A stretch of 64,000 nucleotides of DNA from Streptomyces brasiliensis (GCF_014647875.1 NZ_BMQA01000006.1:305391-369390), one strand, 5' to 3'; shown: positions 29,277 through 38,692, counted from the stretch's first letter. Notes: generated by a model not told the origin, from the letters alone. Made by a program: numbers and translations.

Positions 29277-30044
29277 TTACGCAGGCGCCGTCGCGGCGGC
29301 AGCGGCCGTGGGGTGGGCCTCTGCTGCCTCGCGGTCGGGCGCGAGCGGGTCGGTCACCGTGCCGGTCTCTTCATCGAACAGCCCCTGCGCCAGCCTGGTC
29401 ACCGCTGCGGGGACCGGCGGCGCCAGGTCGGCCACGGCGCGAAGACCGGACAGGACGTCGTCGGGTCGTACGGCAGGCGTCACGTGCCGAACAACCAGCC
29501 GCAGTATCGCACAAGGCTGGTCGGTCGGCCCATCAGCCTGCGAACCATGCGTTTCCGCATTCGTCAGGCTCACGACCGCGGAACGGGCGTCGAACGTGCG
29601 GACGCCGTTCTTGGTCGTACGCCGGACCTCTACGGTGTCGGCCTCCGTGAAGGCCTCGACCGCGCGCTGGGCGTCGGTGGGGTCGACACCGTCCAGCCTG
29701 AGCTCCCAGACGGAAGCGGTCAGCCGGTCGGCGAGCCCCGGGGTCCGCGCCTCGACCGCGTCGACGACGTCGAGCCCGGCGGGCAGCGACTCGTCGAGGA
29801 GGACGCGCAGTTTCTCCGGGTCACGGGCCTCGGCGAGCGCGATCTCCAGGTACTCCGCCTCACTGCCCGTGCCGGTGGGTGCGGCATTGGCGTACGACAC
29901 CTTCGGGTGCGGCGTGAATCCGGCCGAGTACGCCATCGGCACCTCGGCACGGCGCAGCGCACGCTCGAAGGCGCGCTGGAAGTCACGGTGGCTGGTGAAC
30001 CGGAGGCGGCCGCGCTTGGTGTAGCGCAGTCGAATGCGCTGCAC
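29277..30044 (-). CDS. DUF2344 / radical-SAM-associated RNA-modification protein
   Basis: 255 residues. RIRLRYTKRGRLRFTSHRDFQRAFERALRRA and YSAGFTPHPKVSYANAAPTG are diagnostic of the DUF2344 family (TIGR03936), normally next to a B12-radical SAM enzyme. GTG 30044 lacks a good ribosome site but matches family length. The radical SAM partner is not inside the window; a repetitive membrane protein lies between. The C-terminal 30 residues are Ala-rich. Confidence 0.88.
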   Translation of the reverse strand: MQRIRLRYTKRGRLRFTSHRDFQRAFERALRRAEVPMAYSAGFTPHPKVSYANAAPTGTGSEAEYLEIALAEARDPEKLRVLLDESLPAGLDVVDAVEARTPGLADRLTASVWELRLDGVDPTDAQRAVEAFTEADTVEVRRTTKNGVRTFDARSAVVSLTNAETHGSQADGPTDQPCAILRLVVRHVTPAVRPDDVLSGLRAVADLAPPVPAAVTRLAQGLFDEETGTVTDPLAPDREAAEAHPTAAAAATAPA

Positions 30045-30092
30045 CGCGGGTGCGGGCGGCGGGCCTTCGGGCTGTCGCTTGCCCAGTTTCGT

Positions 30093-31220
30093 TCAGTCCT
30101 TAGTGAGTGCGGTCGTACTGCTACCAAGAGTACGTGTCTCACCGCCCGAGGGTTCCCGCCGGTCCACGGCCACCGGCTGCCGCGGCTCGCCGAACAACGC
30201 CCGACGGATGTCGGCACGGGCCTGCCGTACGGTCTCGCGGGCGCCGGCCAGCGCCTGCCGCGTGGCCCGGCCCACGGCGCGCGCGGCCTCGGCCGCGGGG
30301 CGCAGGACGGCGCCCCGGACGACATGCCCCACCGGGGTGAGGACCGTCCTGTAGACCCAGCGCACCGGCTCCACGAAGAACCACCGGAAGAGGGTCCCGA
30401 GGAACCGCCCGACGGCGAGCGAGATGTGCCCGGCGATCCGCCAGGCGTGCGCTAGCGCCTCCCCCACCTCGCGCGCGACGACGGCGAGGACCCGGCCGAC
30501 GGGCACGAGCACCCAGCGCCACAGGGCGAGGGCGGGCAGGGCGAGCAGGATGCGGGTCGCCCAGTACAGGACCCAGCCGATTCCGGTGACGACGGCGCCC
30601 ACGCACCACGCCAGGGCGCGTCCGACCGGCGCGAGGACCCACTCGTACAGCCATCGGGCGGGTACGACGATCAGGTACCGCACCAGCCGGGCGACCACGG
30701 CGTACAGCCCGACGCCGACGGCGGCGAGCACGCGCCCGACGCCCCTGAGTAGCCAGGCGATGCCGTGTCCTATCGGGGTGAGCACGCGCGCGTACAAACA
30801 CGCGAGGCCGGAGCCGATCCCGCGTGCGAGCCACGCGAGGGCGTGTCCGACCGGGGTCAGCACGTACCGGTACAGCCACCCGAGCGGTAGGACGACGAGC
30901 ACGTGCCCCAGCCGGGCAAGCGCCTTTCCGAGGGGTACGAGGACGTACCGCCACAGCACCACGAAGGGCCGGACGAACAGTGCGCGGGCGACCCACAGCA
31001 GTGCCCTGCCGAGCGGGCGCAGCACGATGTCGGCCAGGAACCGCCCGGCTACAACGAGCGCGTCCCACGCGATGCGCACCGGCACCACCAGCACGAGCAC
31101 GACGATCCGCAGGGGCAGACGCAGGGCGACGACGAGGCAACCCTCCGATTCCTGGTGACGCTCGGTCTCCCGAGAGCGCTCCGGTTCCTGGGGGCGCTCG
31201 GGCGCCTTGTCGAAGTCCAT
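30093..31220 (-). CDS. membrane protein made of repeated V-L-x-P-V-G helical units
   Basis: About 375 residues. After a charged N-terminus, seven or eight repeats of 33-40 residues follow, each with a core like RYVLTPVGHALAWLARG: DIVLRPLGRALLW, RYVLVPLGKALAR, RYVLTPVGHALAW, ARVLTPIGHGIAW, EWVLAPVGRALAW, RWVLVPVGRVLAV, RTVLTPVGHVVRG. Aromatic W-x-Y-R/E precedes each core. The tail is basic. The pattern suggests stacked amphipathic helices lying on or dipping into the membrane. ATG 31220 or GTG 31226 may be the start. I know no function; it is conserved near rne in Streptomyces. Confidence 0.8.
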   Translation of the reverse strand: MDFDKAPERPQEPERSRETERHQESEGCLVVALRLPLRIVVLVLVVPVRIAWDALVVAGRFLADIVLRPLGRALLWVARALFVRPFVVLWRYVLVPLGKALARLGHVLVVLPLGWLYRYVLTPVGHALAWLARGIGSGLACLYARVLTPIGHGIAWLLRGVGRVLAAVGVGLYAVVARLVRYLIVVPARWLYEWVLAPVGRALAWCVGAVVTGIGWVLYWATRILLALPALALWRWVLVPVGRVLAVVAREVGEALAHAWRIAGHISLAVGRFLGTLFRWFFVEPVRWVYRTVLTPVGHVVRGAVLRPAAEAARAVGRATRQALAGARETVRQARADIRRALFGEPRQPVAVDRREPSGGETRTLGSSTTALTKD

Positions 31221-31436
31221 ACCCACCAGGACGTCTCAGCCGCCGGTCCGGATCCCTACGGCGGCGGACAGGCTAGTGCTGTGGCCGGGAAGGTTTGCCG
31301 GGAAGCTCGCGGCGTCCGGTGCGGTGCATCGCAAGGCGGAGCGTCACCCGCGTACTGGATGTACTCGGGTGAGGCGACAACGCCGCGAGGTGCCGTGCCG
31401 GGCGTCGCGAGCCGGTGAACCCTTCCGGTCACAGCA

Positions 31437-32036
31437 CTAGATCGCGCGGGCGCGGTAGGACTCCGGGTAGCGCTGGGTGAACTTGATGGCCCAGACGAGC
31501 AGGGCGACGGGGATGACCCAGTTGAACCAGTCGCTCAGCTCCGGCACGCGGATGGCGAGCCAGGTGGAGAGCGCCATCAGGGTGAACGCCCCGCCCCAGG
31601 TCGCGGTCAGCACCATGTTGATGTGCTTGAAGACCGGCGAGTCCCACACCTCGGGGGGCGTGGAGCGCCGGGCGTACTGCGCGGTGAACGGATCGGCGAG
31701 CAGCGAGCCGAGCGCGACGACGGCCACGACCGCGTTCGACAGGACCTGGGCATACGTCTCCAGCCAGATGAGCTCATGGCGGTCCAGGGCGAGCGCGAGG
31801 ACCGAGAGCACGCCGAAGAACACGATGCCCGCCATGTCGAGGATGTTGAGCCGCCCATGGGGGATGTCCTGCCCGGCCAGGCCGAAGGAGGCGATCAGCG
31901 CGGCGAGTGCGGCGTACTCCCAGGTGCTGGGGCTCGCGACCACGCCGAAGATGATCCACGGAGCGAAGGAGAGAAAGGCACCGCCGGCGCTGACGGACTT
32001 CCGGGCCGGGGCCTTCGTCGCCGTCTGCTGTCTCAT
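31437..32036 (-). CDS. multi-pass membrane protein of unknown function
   Basis: 199 residues with about six hydrophobic helices (FAPWIIFGVVASPSTWEYAALAALIASFGLAG, MAGIVFFGVLSVLALAL, VVAVVALGSLLA, NMVLTATWGGAFTLMALSTWLA, WVIPVALLVWAIKF) and a basic C-terminus. The PFTAQYARRSTPPEVWDSPVFKHIN-type loop is shared with uncharacterised bacterial intracellular-septation-like proteins. Monocistronic in this window. Confidence 0.8.
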   Translation of the reverse strand: MRQQTATKAPARKSVSAGGAFLSFAPWIIFGVVASPSTWEYAALAALIASFGLAGQDIPHGRLNILDMAGIVFFGVLSVLALALDRHELIWLETYAQVLSNAVVAVVALGSLLADPFTAQYARRSTPPEVWDSPVFKHINMVLTATWGGAFTLMALSTWLAIRVPELSDWFNWVIPVALLVWAIKFTQRYPESYRARAI

Positions 32037-32149
32037 GGGAGATCCTCCCAGCGCTGACCACCCCTGTGTCGTAACCGCCCCACCGTTCCATCGTGCCGTG
32101 GCAGCGGGGCCTTCGCATGCCGCTGCGACGGTCCCGGCCAGCAGTCGAT

Positions 32150-32657
32150 GGGGCTACCGGGTGCTCCCCGCGCTCGCCTTCGAGCACCGGATCGCAGCCG
32201 GGGTTGCTGATCCGGGGGTTGTCGCGGTGGCCGAGAGCTGGTGGCACGACCTCGGCCCGGAGCTGCGCGCGCTGTGGGAGTCGGGCGACCGCGCGGTCTT
32301 CGGCCGCGTCGTGGAGCCGGCCTGGACGAGGGGACTCGGCGCCGGCGGGCCAAGGCGTACGGCATCGACTCACCGTTCGCCCTGCCCACCGAGATCGCCC
32401 GGTACGACGTCACACCGGTCGTCGACCGGATCACCGCCCCGCTGCTGACCACGGACCGGAGGGCGAGCACTTCTGGCCGGGCCCACCACGACGCCCTGCC
32501 CGGCCCGGAGCGACTGGCCCCCTTCACCGAGGCGGAGGGCACCCATCCGCACTGCGAGCCGACGGGCAGGGTGGTGTTCGAACAGCGTGTCTTCGACTGG
32601 CCGGCCGAGGTCCTGGACCGCGCGCCGTGGAACTCACGTATCCGGCCGTCCTGTTGA
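32150..32657 (+). pseudogene. alpha/beta hydrolase (acyl-peptidase-like) C-terminal remnant with frameshifts
   Basis: Homology-like segments follow one another in three frames: VVAVAESWWHDLGPELRALW (32218-32280), then KAYGIDSPFALPTEIARYDV and VVDRITAPLLTTD (32350-32460), then a GEHFWPG piece, then LPGPERLAPFTEAEGTHPHCEPTG and VFEQRVFDW to the stop at 32657. In intact relatives these lie in one frame around the catalytic Asp and His of a prolyl-oligopeptidase-type hydrolase. The N-terminal half with the nucleophile is missing. Confidence 0.7.
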
Positions 32658-32662
32658 GGGAC

Positions 32663-33394
32663 TCACGTCTTGGAACTGCGGTGTGCGTGGGCCCCCTGGG
32701 GCGCCTGCTGACGGGTCCGGTACTTGGAGGAGACCTGGCCGATGAGTTCCCAGAAGCAGACCAGGGCCGTGATCGGCGGGATGCCGAGCATCACGAACGC
32801 CAGCAGCGAACGGGACGAGTGGCTGACACACAGGGCCACCGCCATGAACGAGGCCGCGAGGATGACCCCCCAGGAGCGGTGTGCGCTGCGGCGCTGGACG
32901 GTGGCCCGCAGGATCGACAGGGCCGCCACGAACCAGGGCCCGTACACCGTGAGCGGCCACCACTGCGCCAGCCCCGCGGGCAGTACGGACTCGGCGATGG
33001 TGCGGAGTTGGCCGTAGGAGTACGTGATGGACCAGGCCAGCATGGACGCCGCGCACACCGCGATCGCGGCGATCAGGATCGTGACGTGGGTGATGCGCTG
33101 ACCTCCGTCGAGGAAGTGCGACTCGGGGCGCTGGCGACGGCGGTTGGTCCTGCGCTGCGGTCGCTGCAGGGGAACCGTGTCGGCCTCCGGACCGGTCGTC
33201 GCCGCGGACAGCATGTGCGCCAGTTCCTCGTCCAGGTCCCAGGCGTTCGGTGTGACGTCCGGTGCCGGGTTGTCCCAGGTCTGCCGGGTGGGGAAGGAGA
33301 CGGTGCCGTAAGAAGGCTGGTTCAGCGCGTCGCGTTCTGTTCTCAAGGCGTACTGCAGATGGTAAAGATGTGCCTCATCGTTGTTCCTGTCCAT
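32663..33394 (-). CDS. DUF2637-type membrane protein
   Basis: 243 residues: a polar N-terminal 100 residues with RRQRPESHFLDGG, then four membrane helices (VTILIAAIAVCAASMLAWSITYSYGQL, WWPLTVYGPWFVAALSILRATV, WGVILAASFMAVALCV, LLAFVMLGIPPITALVCFW). DUF2637 proteins are common in Streptomyces chromosomes and plasmids and resemble Spd/transfer-associated membrane proteins. It follows a 68-residue gene by 23 bases, so the two form an operon. Confidence 0.8.
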   Translation of the reverse strand: MDRNNDEAHLYHLQYALRTERDALNQPSYGTVSFPTRQTWDNPAPDVTPNAWDLDEELAHMLSAATTGPEADTVPLQRPQRRTNRRRQRPESHFLDGGQRITHVTILIAAIAVCAASMLAWSITYSYGQLRTIAESVLPAGLAQWWPLTVYGPWFVAALSILRATVQRRSAHRSWGVILAASFMAVALCVSHSSRSLLAFVMLGIPPITALVCFWELIGQVSSKYRTRQQAPQGAHAHRSSKT

Positions 33395-33417
33395 CTAAAA
33401 GTCCTCCGCGCTCTCGT

Positions 33418-33624
33418 TCAGGATGTTCCGTCTAGAGCACGGGATCCGGGCGGTTTCGCCGGTACGGCACCGGCTCCGCCATGCCGCTCGCGGGCCGCCC
33501 GCAGGTATTCGGTTTCCACATTCCTGATCTTGTCCAGAAAATCGTCGAGCAGGTCCGAGCAGTTACTGAGACGAGCTCCAGCGCCGGTCAACGCGTGATC
33601 GTTGCCGATCGGCGACTGATTCAT
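33418..33624 (-). CDS. 68-residue hypothetical protein upstream of the DUF2637 gene
   Basis: Starts MNQSPIGNDHALTGAG; a helix (LSNCSDLLDDFLDKIRNVETEYLRAARE) fills the middle. ATG 33624 has AAGAAGG about 9 bases upstream. No motif recognised. Cotranscribed with the membrane gene at 32663. Confidence 0.65.
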   Translation of the reverse strand: MNQSPIGNDHALTGAGARLSNCSDLLDDFLDKIRNVETEYLRAARERHGGAGAVPAKPPGSRALDGTS

Positions 33625-33955
33625 GGCTCCGCACCCTTCTTTCCCAGTCACGGTCACATAACGAGCGCCATCGGAGGGAAGGTGTCGGGCGTTCGGGGGA
33701 TTGAATCACCCGAACGAGTTATCCGGAGCGTAGATCAACATACTTGACCGGTGAAGGTATGAAATAGCAGAAGAAGAGAACCCGACAGCGCCGGGGTCCT
33801 CATTTTCCGCAATCATTCCGCCGCACCGGAGCGCGGCGGCCGTCACGGATTCAGCAGTCTCCGCGGGAACGTTGTCCCACCCACATCACACGAACGGCCC
33901 ACAACCCGTACGACAGGTGGCCGAACGTGTCCGCGACAGCGCGGCCGGCGCAGCC
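33625..33955. other. gene-free stretch
   Basis: 331 bases containing the promoter side of the small-protein/DUF2637 operon. I see no convincing frame, hairpin or repeat. The base composition falls near 33660-33830. Confidence 0.5.
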
Positions 33956-34092
33956 TCAGCCGCCCAACTCGGCCGGCAGAGCGCGAACTCGCCGCTCGAT
34001 CTCGTCGCGAATCGGCCGGACGGCCGCCATGCCCTGCCCTGCCCGGCAGGATCGTCGAGTCGCCAGTCCAGGTACCTCTTGCCGGGGGCGTT
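33956..34092 (-). pseudogene. arsenate reductase / low-molecular-weight phosphatase C-terminal fragment
   Basis: GKRYLDWRLDDPAGQG followed, after a one-base shift, by AVRPIRDEIERRVRALPAEL and a stop at 33956. This is the usual C-terminal end of ArsC-type low-molecular-weight tyrosine phosphatases. The catalytic N-terminus is absent; the fragment is fused directly to a P-type ATPase fragment. Confidence 0.7.
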
Positions 34093-34315
34093 CATGGCGC
34101 TCTCCGCCTTGCCCTCCTGCCGCATGCCGACGACCGCGTTGACGACCGTGAGCACGAGCAGCAGCACTCCGGTGCTCCACTCCCTGATCACCAGGGAGAC
34201 CGCGGCCGCGCTCACCAGGACCAACTGCAGGTAACTGCGGTACTGGGCCAGACAGCGACGCCAGCCCGGCACGGGTTTCTCTTCCGGCAACGCGTTCGGA
34301 CCGTTCGCCTCGAGA
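34093..34315 (-). pseudogene. P2-type cation ATPase N-terminal fragment
   Basis: NALPEEKPVPGWRRCLAQYRSYLQLVLVS, then VSLVIREWSTGVLLLVLTVVNAVVGMRQEGKAESAMNA is the N-terminal cytosolic and M1-M2 part of a Ca/Mg-type P-ATPase. It breaks off at the arsenate reductase piece. None of the catalytic DKTGT region remains. Confidence 0.75.
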
Positions 34316-34369
34316 AGCGAACCAGATCTGATACGACCTCAAACGTTCTCCGACGGCCAAGGAAGAGCG

Positions 34370-34566
34370 TCCGCGCCGTCCGTGTGCATTGGCCGACATG
34401 TACACGATGCCACGTCGGCCCGCCGCGGCGAGCGGCTCCGGCAGCAGGCCGAAGCGCTCGTTCACGGCCGGGCGGTAGGTGGATGCGAACACGTCGGCCG
34501 TGGCGACGAGTTGCCGCATGGTCGCCAGGTCGTCTTCGTACCGCAGGTCGAGTCGGTGGCAGCAGT
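34370..34566 (-). pseudogene. CaiB/BaiF family CoA-transferase fragment
   Basis: LDLRYEDDLATMRQLVATADVFASTYRPAVNERFGL with GIVYMSANAHG matches the internal segment of class III CoA-transferases around the conserved GRPGVxERFGL-like motif. About 65 of 400 residues remain, with no start or end. Confidence 0.65.
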
Positions 34567-34572
34567 GTGCGG

Positions 34573-35172
34573 TCAGCCGTTGTCGGCTGCCCGCGCCGCG
34601 CGTTCCAAGCGGCTCCGGTAGTCCTCCCACCATGCCTGATCACCCGGTGCCATGTTGTCCTTGCCCTGCAGGTATCCGACGGATCCGTCGATGAGCTCTC
34701 GCACGATGTCGGCGTGGCCTGCGTGCCGCTGAGTATCGGAGATGACGCGTACCAGAACGTGGTGCAGTGTCACCTCTCGGCGTTCCTCCGGCCACCACGG
34801 TACGTGACCGATCGCGTCGAGCGTCAGTGTCGCCATCGTGCTGTCGGAGTGCTCCCACGCCTGCTGATACAGCCCAACGATCTCTTCGCGTGACTCGTCT
34901 GCGGTGGCCCACATGTCCGAGTTCGGTTCTGCGTTCTCCGTGTACCACCAGGGCGGCGGCGCCTCGTCGAAGAACGGCCGCCCGAACGTGTCGCCGAAGT
35001 ACCCCAGTTCCACGCCGGCGACATGCTTGACCAGCCCCAACAGGTTCGTGCCCGTGGGGGTCAGCGGGCGGCGGATGTCGTATTCCGAGAGACCGTCGAG
35101 CTTCCACACAAGGGCGTCACGCGCGTCCTGCAGGTATCGGAGAAGGTCCGCTTTCGGGTTCGGTTCGATCAC
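34573..35172 (-). CDS. DinB/DUF664 family protein
   Basis: 199 residues from GTG 35172 (IEPNPKADLLRYLQDARDALVWKLDGLSEYD). The four-helix-bundle DinB family metal histidines are in GLVKHVAGVELGYF, TLHHVLVRVISDTQRHAGHADI. These enzymes often act as bacillithiol or mycothiol-dependent transferases; the specific role is unknown. An alternative ATG at 35238 would add 22 residues. Surrounded by gene fragments on its downstream side. Confidence 0.85.
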   Translation of the reverse strand: MIEPNPKADLLRYLQDARDALVWKLDGLSEYDIRRPLTPTGTNLLGLVKHVAGVELGYFGDTFGRPFFDEAPPPWWYTENAEPNSDMWATADESREEIVGLYQQAWEHSDSTMATLTLDAIGHVPWWPEERREVTLHHVLVRVISDTQRHAGHADIVRELIDGSVGYLQGKDNMAPGDQAWWEDYRSRLERAARAADNG

Positions 35173-35492
35173 GCCGGGCAGTCTTCCACCCGGCACTGAC
35201 AACCGGGCTCCGCGGAACAACGAGGAACGCGGCTTCATGTGGTTGCCCGTTGGAGGGTGTGTACAACAGTGGCTGCGTTCCGTAGTGATCAACGGAGGAG
35301 GACGCGGTGACGCGGGAGGGCGAACCCGGCCCGACCGTACATCTGCCTCGTGATCCCCTTGGCCCGCCTGGTGACGCCTTCGGTGCGGCCCCGGCGAACC
35401 GCCGCCGATCGAGCGCGCGGGCGGGCCCTCGCGTCGTCCGGAGGTTCCGCCCGGCACCTGACACCTTTGCCGGCACCGTCGGCGAAGGCGCG

Positions 35493-36275
35493 TCAGTGGT
35501 GGTGGCCGTGCCGGCCGAGGGTCTCCACGGGGGCCGCGCCGGGGCGGGTCCACTGCGGCACGGGGCGGCTGGTCGGGCCCCAGGTGGCGTTCCCGTCCGC
35601 GTCCGAACGCCAGGACCAGCACGGGCTGCTCCCCTCGGGCCGGCCCTCGGGGTTGTCCTCCCACGCCTCGCCGCGGCCGTAAGGCGTCATGTCGAGCAGG
35701 CCGAGGGACCCGTTGACCCGCTCGTTGCCACGGCCCGTCGTGGAGTAGGTGAGGAACACGCGGTCGCCGTCGCGCAGGAAGCAGGTGAGGTAACCCATGC
35801 TGCCGCCGACCGGCGCGTCCACGTCGCGCACCGAGTACCAGGGCTGGGTGTAGCCCATGAACTCGACGTAGGAGGCCACCTCGTCCCAGCGGCCCGTGGT
35901 CAGGATGGCGAACGAGACGCCACGGGCGTTCAGGTAGACCGCGTCCTTCAGGTGCCAGGCCGTGGTGGTGCAGCCCTCGCACTGCCCCTGGTGCGGCGCG
36001 CCGTCGTACCACATGTGCTTGTAGACCACGAGCTCGTCGCGGCCCTGGAACAGGTCGAGGAACGGGACCGGGCCGTCGGGTCCGACGACCTCGACCGTCC
36101 CGTCGAACTCCACCATCGGCAGCCGGCGGCGGGCCGCGGCGATGGCGTCGCCCTCGCGGGTGTGGGCCTTCTCGCGGATCAGCAACTCGTCACGGGCGGC
36201 CTGCCAGGTGGCCAGGTCGACCACGGGCGGGCGGCCGGGCAGCGCGGTTCTCGGGTCGTCCGGCGTGGTCGTCAT
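35493..36275 (-). CDS. DUF899 family thioredoxin-like protein
   Basis: 260 residues. LLIREKAHTREGDAIAAARRRLPMVEF, LFQGRDELVVYKHMWY and CEGCTTTAWHLKDAVYLNARGVSFAILT are DUF899 signatures; the C-E-G-C pair sits where thioredoxins carry CxxC. GGAGG is 5 bases before ATG 36275. The C-terminal end repeats His (GRHGHHH). Probably a cytosolic redox protein. Confidence 0.9.
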   Translation of the reverse strand: MTTTPDDPRTALPGRPPVVDLATWQAARDELLIREKAHTREGDAIAAARRRLPMVEFDGTVEVVGPDGPVPFLDLFQGRDELVVYKHMWYDGAPHQGQCEGCTTTAWHLKDAVYLNARGVSFAILTTGRWDEVASYVEFMGYTQPWYSVRDVDAPVGGSMGYLTCFLRDGDRVFLTYSTTGRGNERVNGSLGLLDMTPYGRGEAWEDNPEGRPEGSSPCWSWRSDADGNATWGPTSRPVPQWTRPGAAPVETLGRHGHHH

Positions 36276-36610
36276 GGTGTCCTCCGTGGTGTCTCGTGCC
36301 GGGCAGCGTCCTGCGACGGTTCTACGACGGTCACCAGAACAGACTCGCCACCCGGCCGGAACTCATCGCTGCGGAGGCACCCGGGCCTCTCGGTGGCCGC
36401 CATCGACAGCCGCACCCGTTCATCGACGCCACCGCACACCCCTCGCCACGAAGCGGACACAAGACGCCGTGGACGGGGCCACCAGAGCCGATCCGTTCTC
36501 CGTCGAACAGCTCGGCCATCACTGATGCCGGCGCGGATCTGTTCCCGAGCGCCTGCTGCTGGCCGGTCAGGTGCATGGCGGCAGGTGAGACGGGCAGGGT
36601 TCTGCGGTCG
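36276..36610. other. gene-free stretch
   Basis: 335 bases between the DUF899 and metal-ATPase genes. Short frames are present but none has a ribosome site or recognisable protein. Probably promoter plus decayed sequence. Confidence 0.5.
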
Positions 36611-38593
36611 TCACTGCTGCTGGTCCCCCATCGGCCGTGTCCGCGTCCAGGCGGCGTCGGCCAGCAGACGCAGGCCGTTGAGACCGACGATGACGGTGGA
36701 CCCTTCGTGCCCTGCGACACCGAGCGGCAGCGGCAGGGTGCCGACCAGGTCCCAGATGACCAGGCCGGTGATGAACGTTGCGGCGATGATCAGGTTCTGC
36801 ACGACCAGGCGGCGTGCCTGGCGGGAGAGGCGTACGACGGCGGGGACGGTGGCCAACTCGTCGCGCACCACGATCGCGTCGGCGGTCTCCAGGGCGAGGT
36901 CGGAGCCGGCGCGGCCCATGGCAATGCCGGTGTGCGCGGCGGCGAGCGCGGGGGCGTCGTTGACGCCGTCGCCGACCACGAGCACCTTCCGGCCCGCGCG
37001 CTCCATCTCCTGTACGGCGGTGACCTTGTCCTGAGGCAGGAGACCTGCGCGGACGTCGGTGATGCCGACCTCGGCGGCGAGCCGGGCCGCCGCGCGGGGG
37101 TTGTCGCCGGTCACGAGCACTGCGGCCGTGCCGGTCAGCTCGCCCAGGGCGGCAACGGTGACTGGGGCCTCCTCGCGCAGCCGGTCGGCGATGCCCAGTA
37201 CCCCCACCGGGGCGCCGCCGAGGGTGACCAGCACGGCGGTGCGGCCCTCCTGCTCCAGGCCGGCGGCCACGGCGATGACCGGGTGGCCGGTGCTGTCGTC
37301 CAGGATGCGGACAGGGCTGCCGACGGCGACAGCGCGGCCGTCGACCTTCGCGCTCACGCCGGCGCCAGGGGTGGAAGCGAAGTCCTCCACCAGCGGAATG
37401 TCCAGGTTTCGGATGCGTGCGGCGTCCACGATCGCGCGGGCCAGCGGGTGCTCACTGGGGTGCTCGGCCGCCGCCGCCAGCCGCAGAAGCTCCTGCTCGC
37501 TCATGCCGGAACCGGTGAGCGGGCAGATGTCGGTGACGCGCGGAGTGCCCTCGGTCAGGGTGCCCGTCTTGTCCAGCGCCACCGCGTCCACCTGGCCGAG
37601 CCGCTCCATGACCACGGCCGACTTCACCAGCACACCGTGACGTCCGGCAGTGGCGATCGCCGACAGCAGCGGCGGCATGGTGGCGAGGACCACGGCACAC
37701 GGAGAGGCGACGATCATGAACGTCATCGCGCGCAGCAGCGTGGATTGCAGATCGGCGCCGAACAGCAGCGGCAGCACGAAGAGTGCCACCGTGGCCGCGA
37801 CCATGCCGAGTGAGTAGCGCTGTTCGACCTTCTCGACGAACAGCTGGGTCGGCGCCTTGGTCTCGGAGGCTTCCTCGACCATGGCCACGATCCGTGCGAT
37901 CACCGAGTCGGACGGGTCCCGCTCGACCTTCACCCGCAGCGCGCCGGTACCGTTCAGGGTGCCGGCGAACACCTCGTCCCCGGTCTCCTTGGCCACGGGC
38001 AGCGGTTCACCCGTGATGGTGGCCTGGTCAACCTCGCTGGTTCCGTCCAGCACTCGCCCATCGGCACCGATCCGCTCACCGGGGCGTACCAGGACTGTGT
38101 CGCCCACATGCAGCTTCTCGGTGGGCACGCTCTCCTCGCTGCCGTCGTCCAGTAGGCGCGCGGCAGTGGCGGGGGCGAGGTCGAGCAGACCGCGCACGGA
38201 GTCCGCGGTGCGGGCCGTGGCGATCGCCTCGAGCGCGCCGGAGGTGGCGAAGATGACGATCAGCAGCGCCCCGTCCAGCATCTGTCCGATCGCCGCCGCT
38301 CCGAGCGCGGCGACGACCATGAGCAGATCAACGTCCAGGGTCTTGTCCTTCAGCGCCTGCAGCCCGGCCCAGCCGGGCTCCCAGCCTCCCGTGACGTAGA
38401 CAGCCGCGAACAAGGGCACCCACGACCACGCAGGTGCCCCGGTCAGATACAGCGGCAGCGCGACCAGGAACAGCACCAGGGCCGCCGCCGCCCACCGGGC
38501 CTCGGGCAACGCGAAGATCCGCGTGCGCCGCCGGGGTGCCACCGTCTCGCGGGTGGCGCCGGTCCCGGCCGGGCGGGTGAGCGTGGAAGACAT
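36611..38593 (-). CDS. P1B-4-type heavy-metal ATPase (Co/Ni/Fe/Zn exporter)
   Basis: 660 residues, no N-terminal metal-binding domain. The intramembrane motif is SPC (residues 297-299) rather than CPC, and the last membrane segment carries HEGST with NGLR (from residue 629). Both define P1B-4 ATPases such as CoaT and mycobacterial CtpD/CtpJ. TGEPLP, the phosphorylation site DKTGTLTEG (Asp341) and GDGVNDAPAL are intact. It should export Co2+, Ni2+, Fe2+ or Zn2+. Divergent from an NmtR-like sensor, and a palindrome lies in the shared promoter. Confidence 0.93.
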   Translation of the reverse strand: MSSTLTRPAGTGATRETVAPRRRTRIFALPEARWAAAALVLFLVALPLYLTGAPAWSWVPLFAAVYVTGGWEPGWAGLQALKDKTLDVDLLMVVAALGAAAIGQMLDGALLIVIFATSGALEAIATARTADSVRGLLDLAPATAARLLDDGSEESVPTEKLHVGDTVLVRPGERIGADGRVLDGTSEVDQATITGEPLPVAKETGDEVFAGTLNGTGALRVKVERDPSDSVIARIVAMVEEASETKAPTQLFVEKVEQRYSLGMVAATVALFVLPLLFGADLQSTLLRAMTFMIVASPCAVVLATMPPLLSAIATAGRHGVLVKSAVVMERLGQVDAVALDKTGTLTEGTPRVTDICPLTGSGMSEQELLRLAAAAEHPSEHPLARAIVDAARIRNLDIPLVEDFASTPGAGVSAKVDGRAVAVGSPVRILDDSTGHPVIAVAAGLEQEGRTAVLVTLGGAPVGVLGIADRLREEAPVTVAALGELTGTAAVLVTGDNPRAAARLAAEVGITDVRAGLLPQDKVTAVQEMERAGRKVLVVGDGVNDAPALAAAHTGIAMGRAGSDLALETADAIVVRDELATVPAVVRLSRQARRLVVQNLIIAATFITGLVIWDLVGTLPLPLGVAGHEGSTVIVGLNGLRLLADAAWTRTRPMGDQQQ

Positions 38594-38653
38594 GGAAGCG
38601 GGGTCCTTCGCAGGTTGAGGACGCGACGGGTCGACCCCACCACCGTAACAGGA

Positions 38654-38673
38654 ATGAATGAAGAGACATTCAT
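38654..38673. promoter_or_regulatory. putative NmtR-type operator
   Basis: A perfect 7-6-7 palindrome, ATGAATG at 38654-38660 and CATTCAT at 38667-38673, fits the TGAA-n-TTCA pattern bound by ArsR/SmtB repressors. It sits between the divergent ATPase and sensor starts, so one site could silence both until metal binds. Confidence 0.75.
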
Positions 38674-38692
38674 GTGTTCATGTGTGGTGCCG

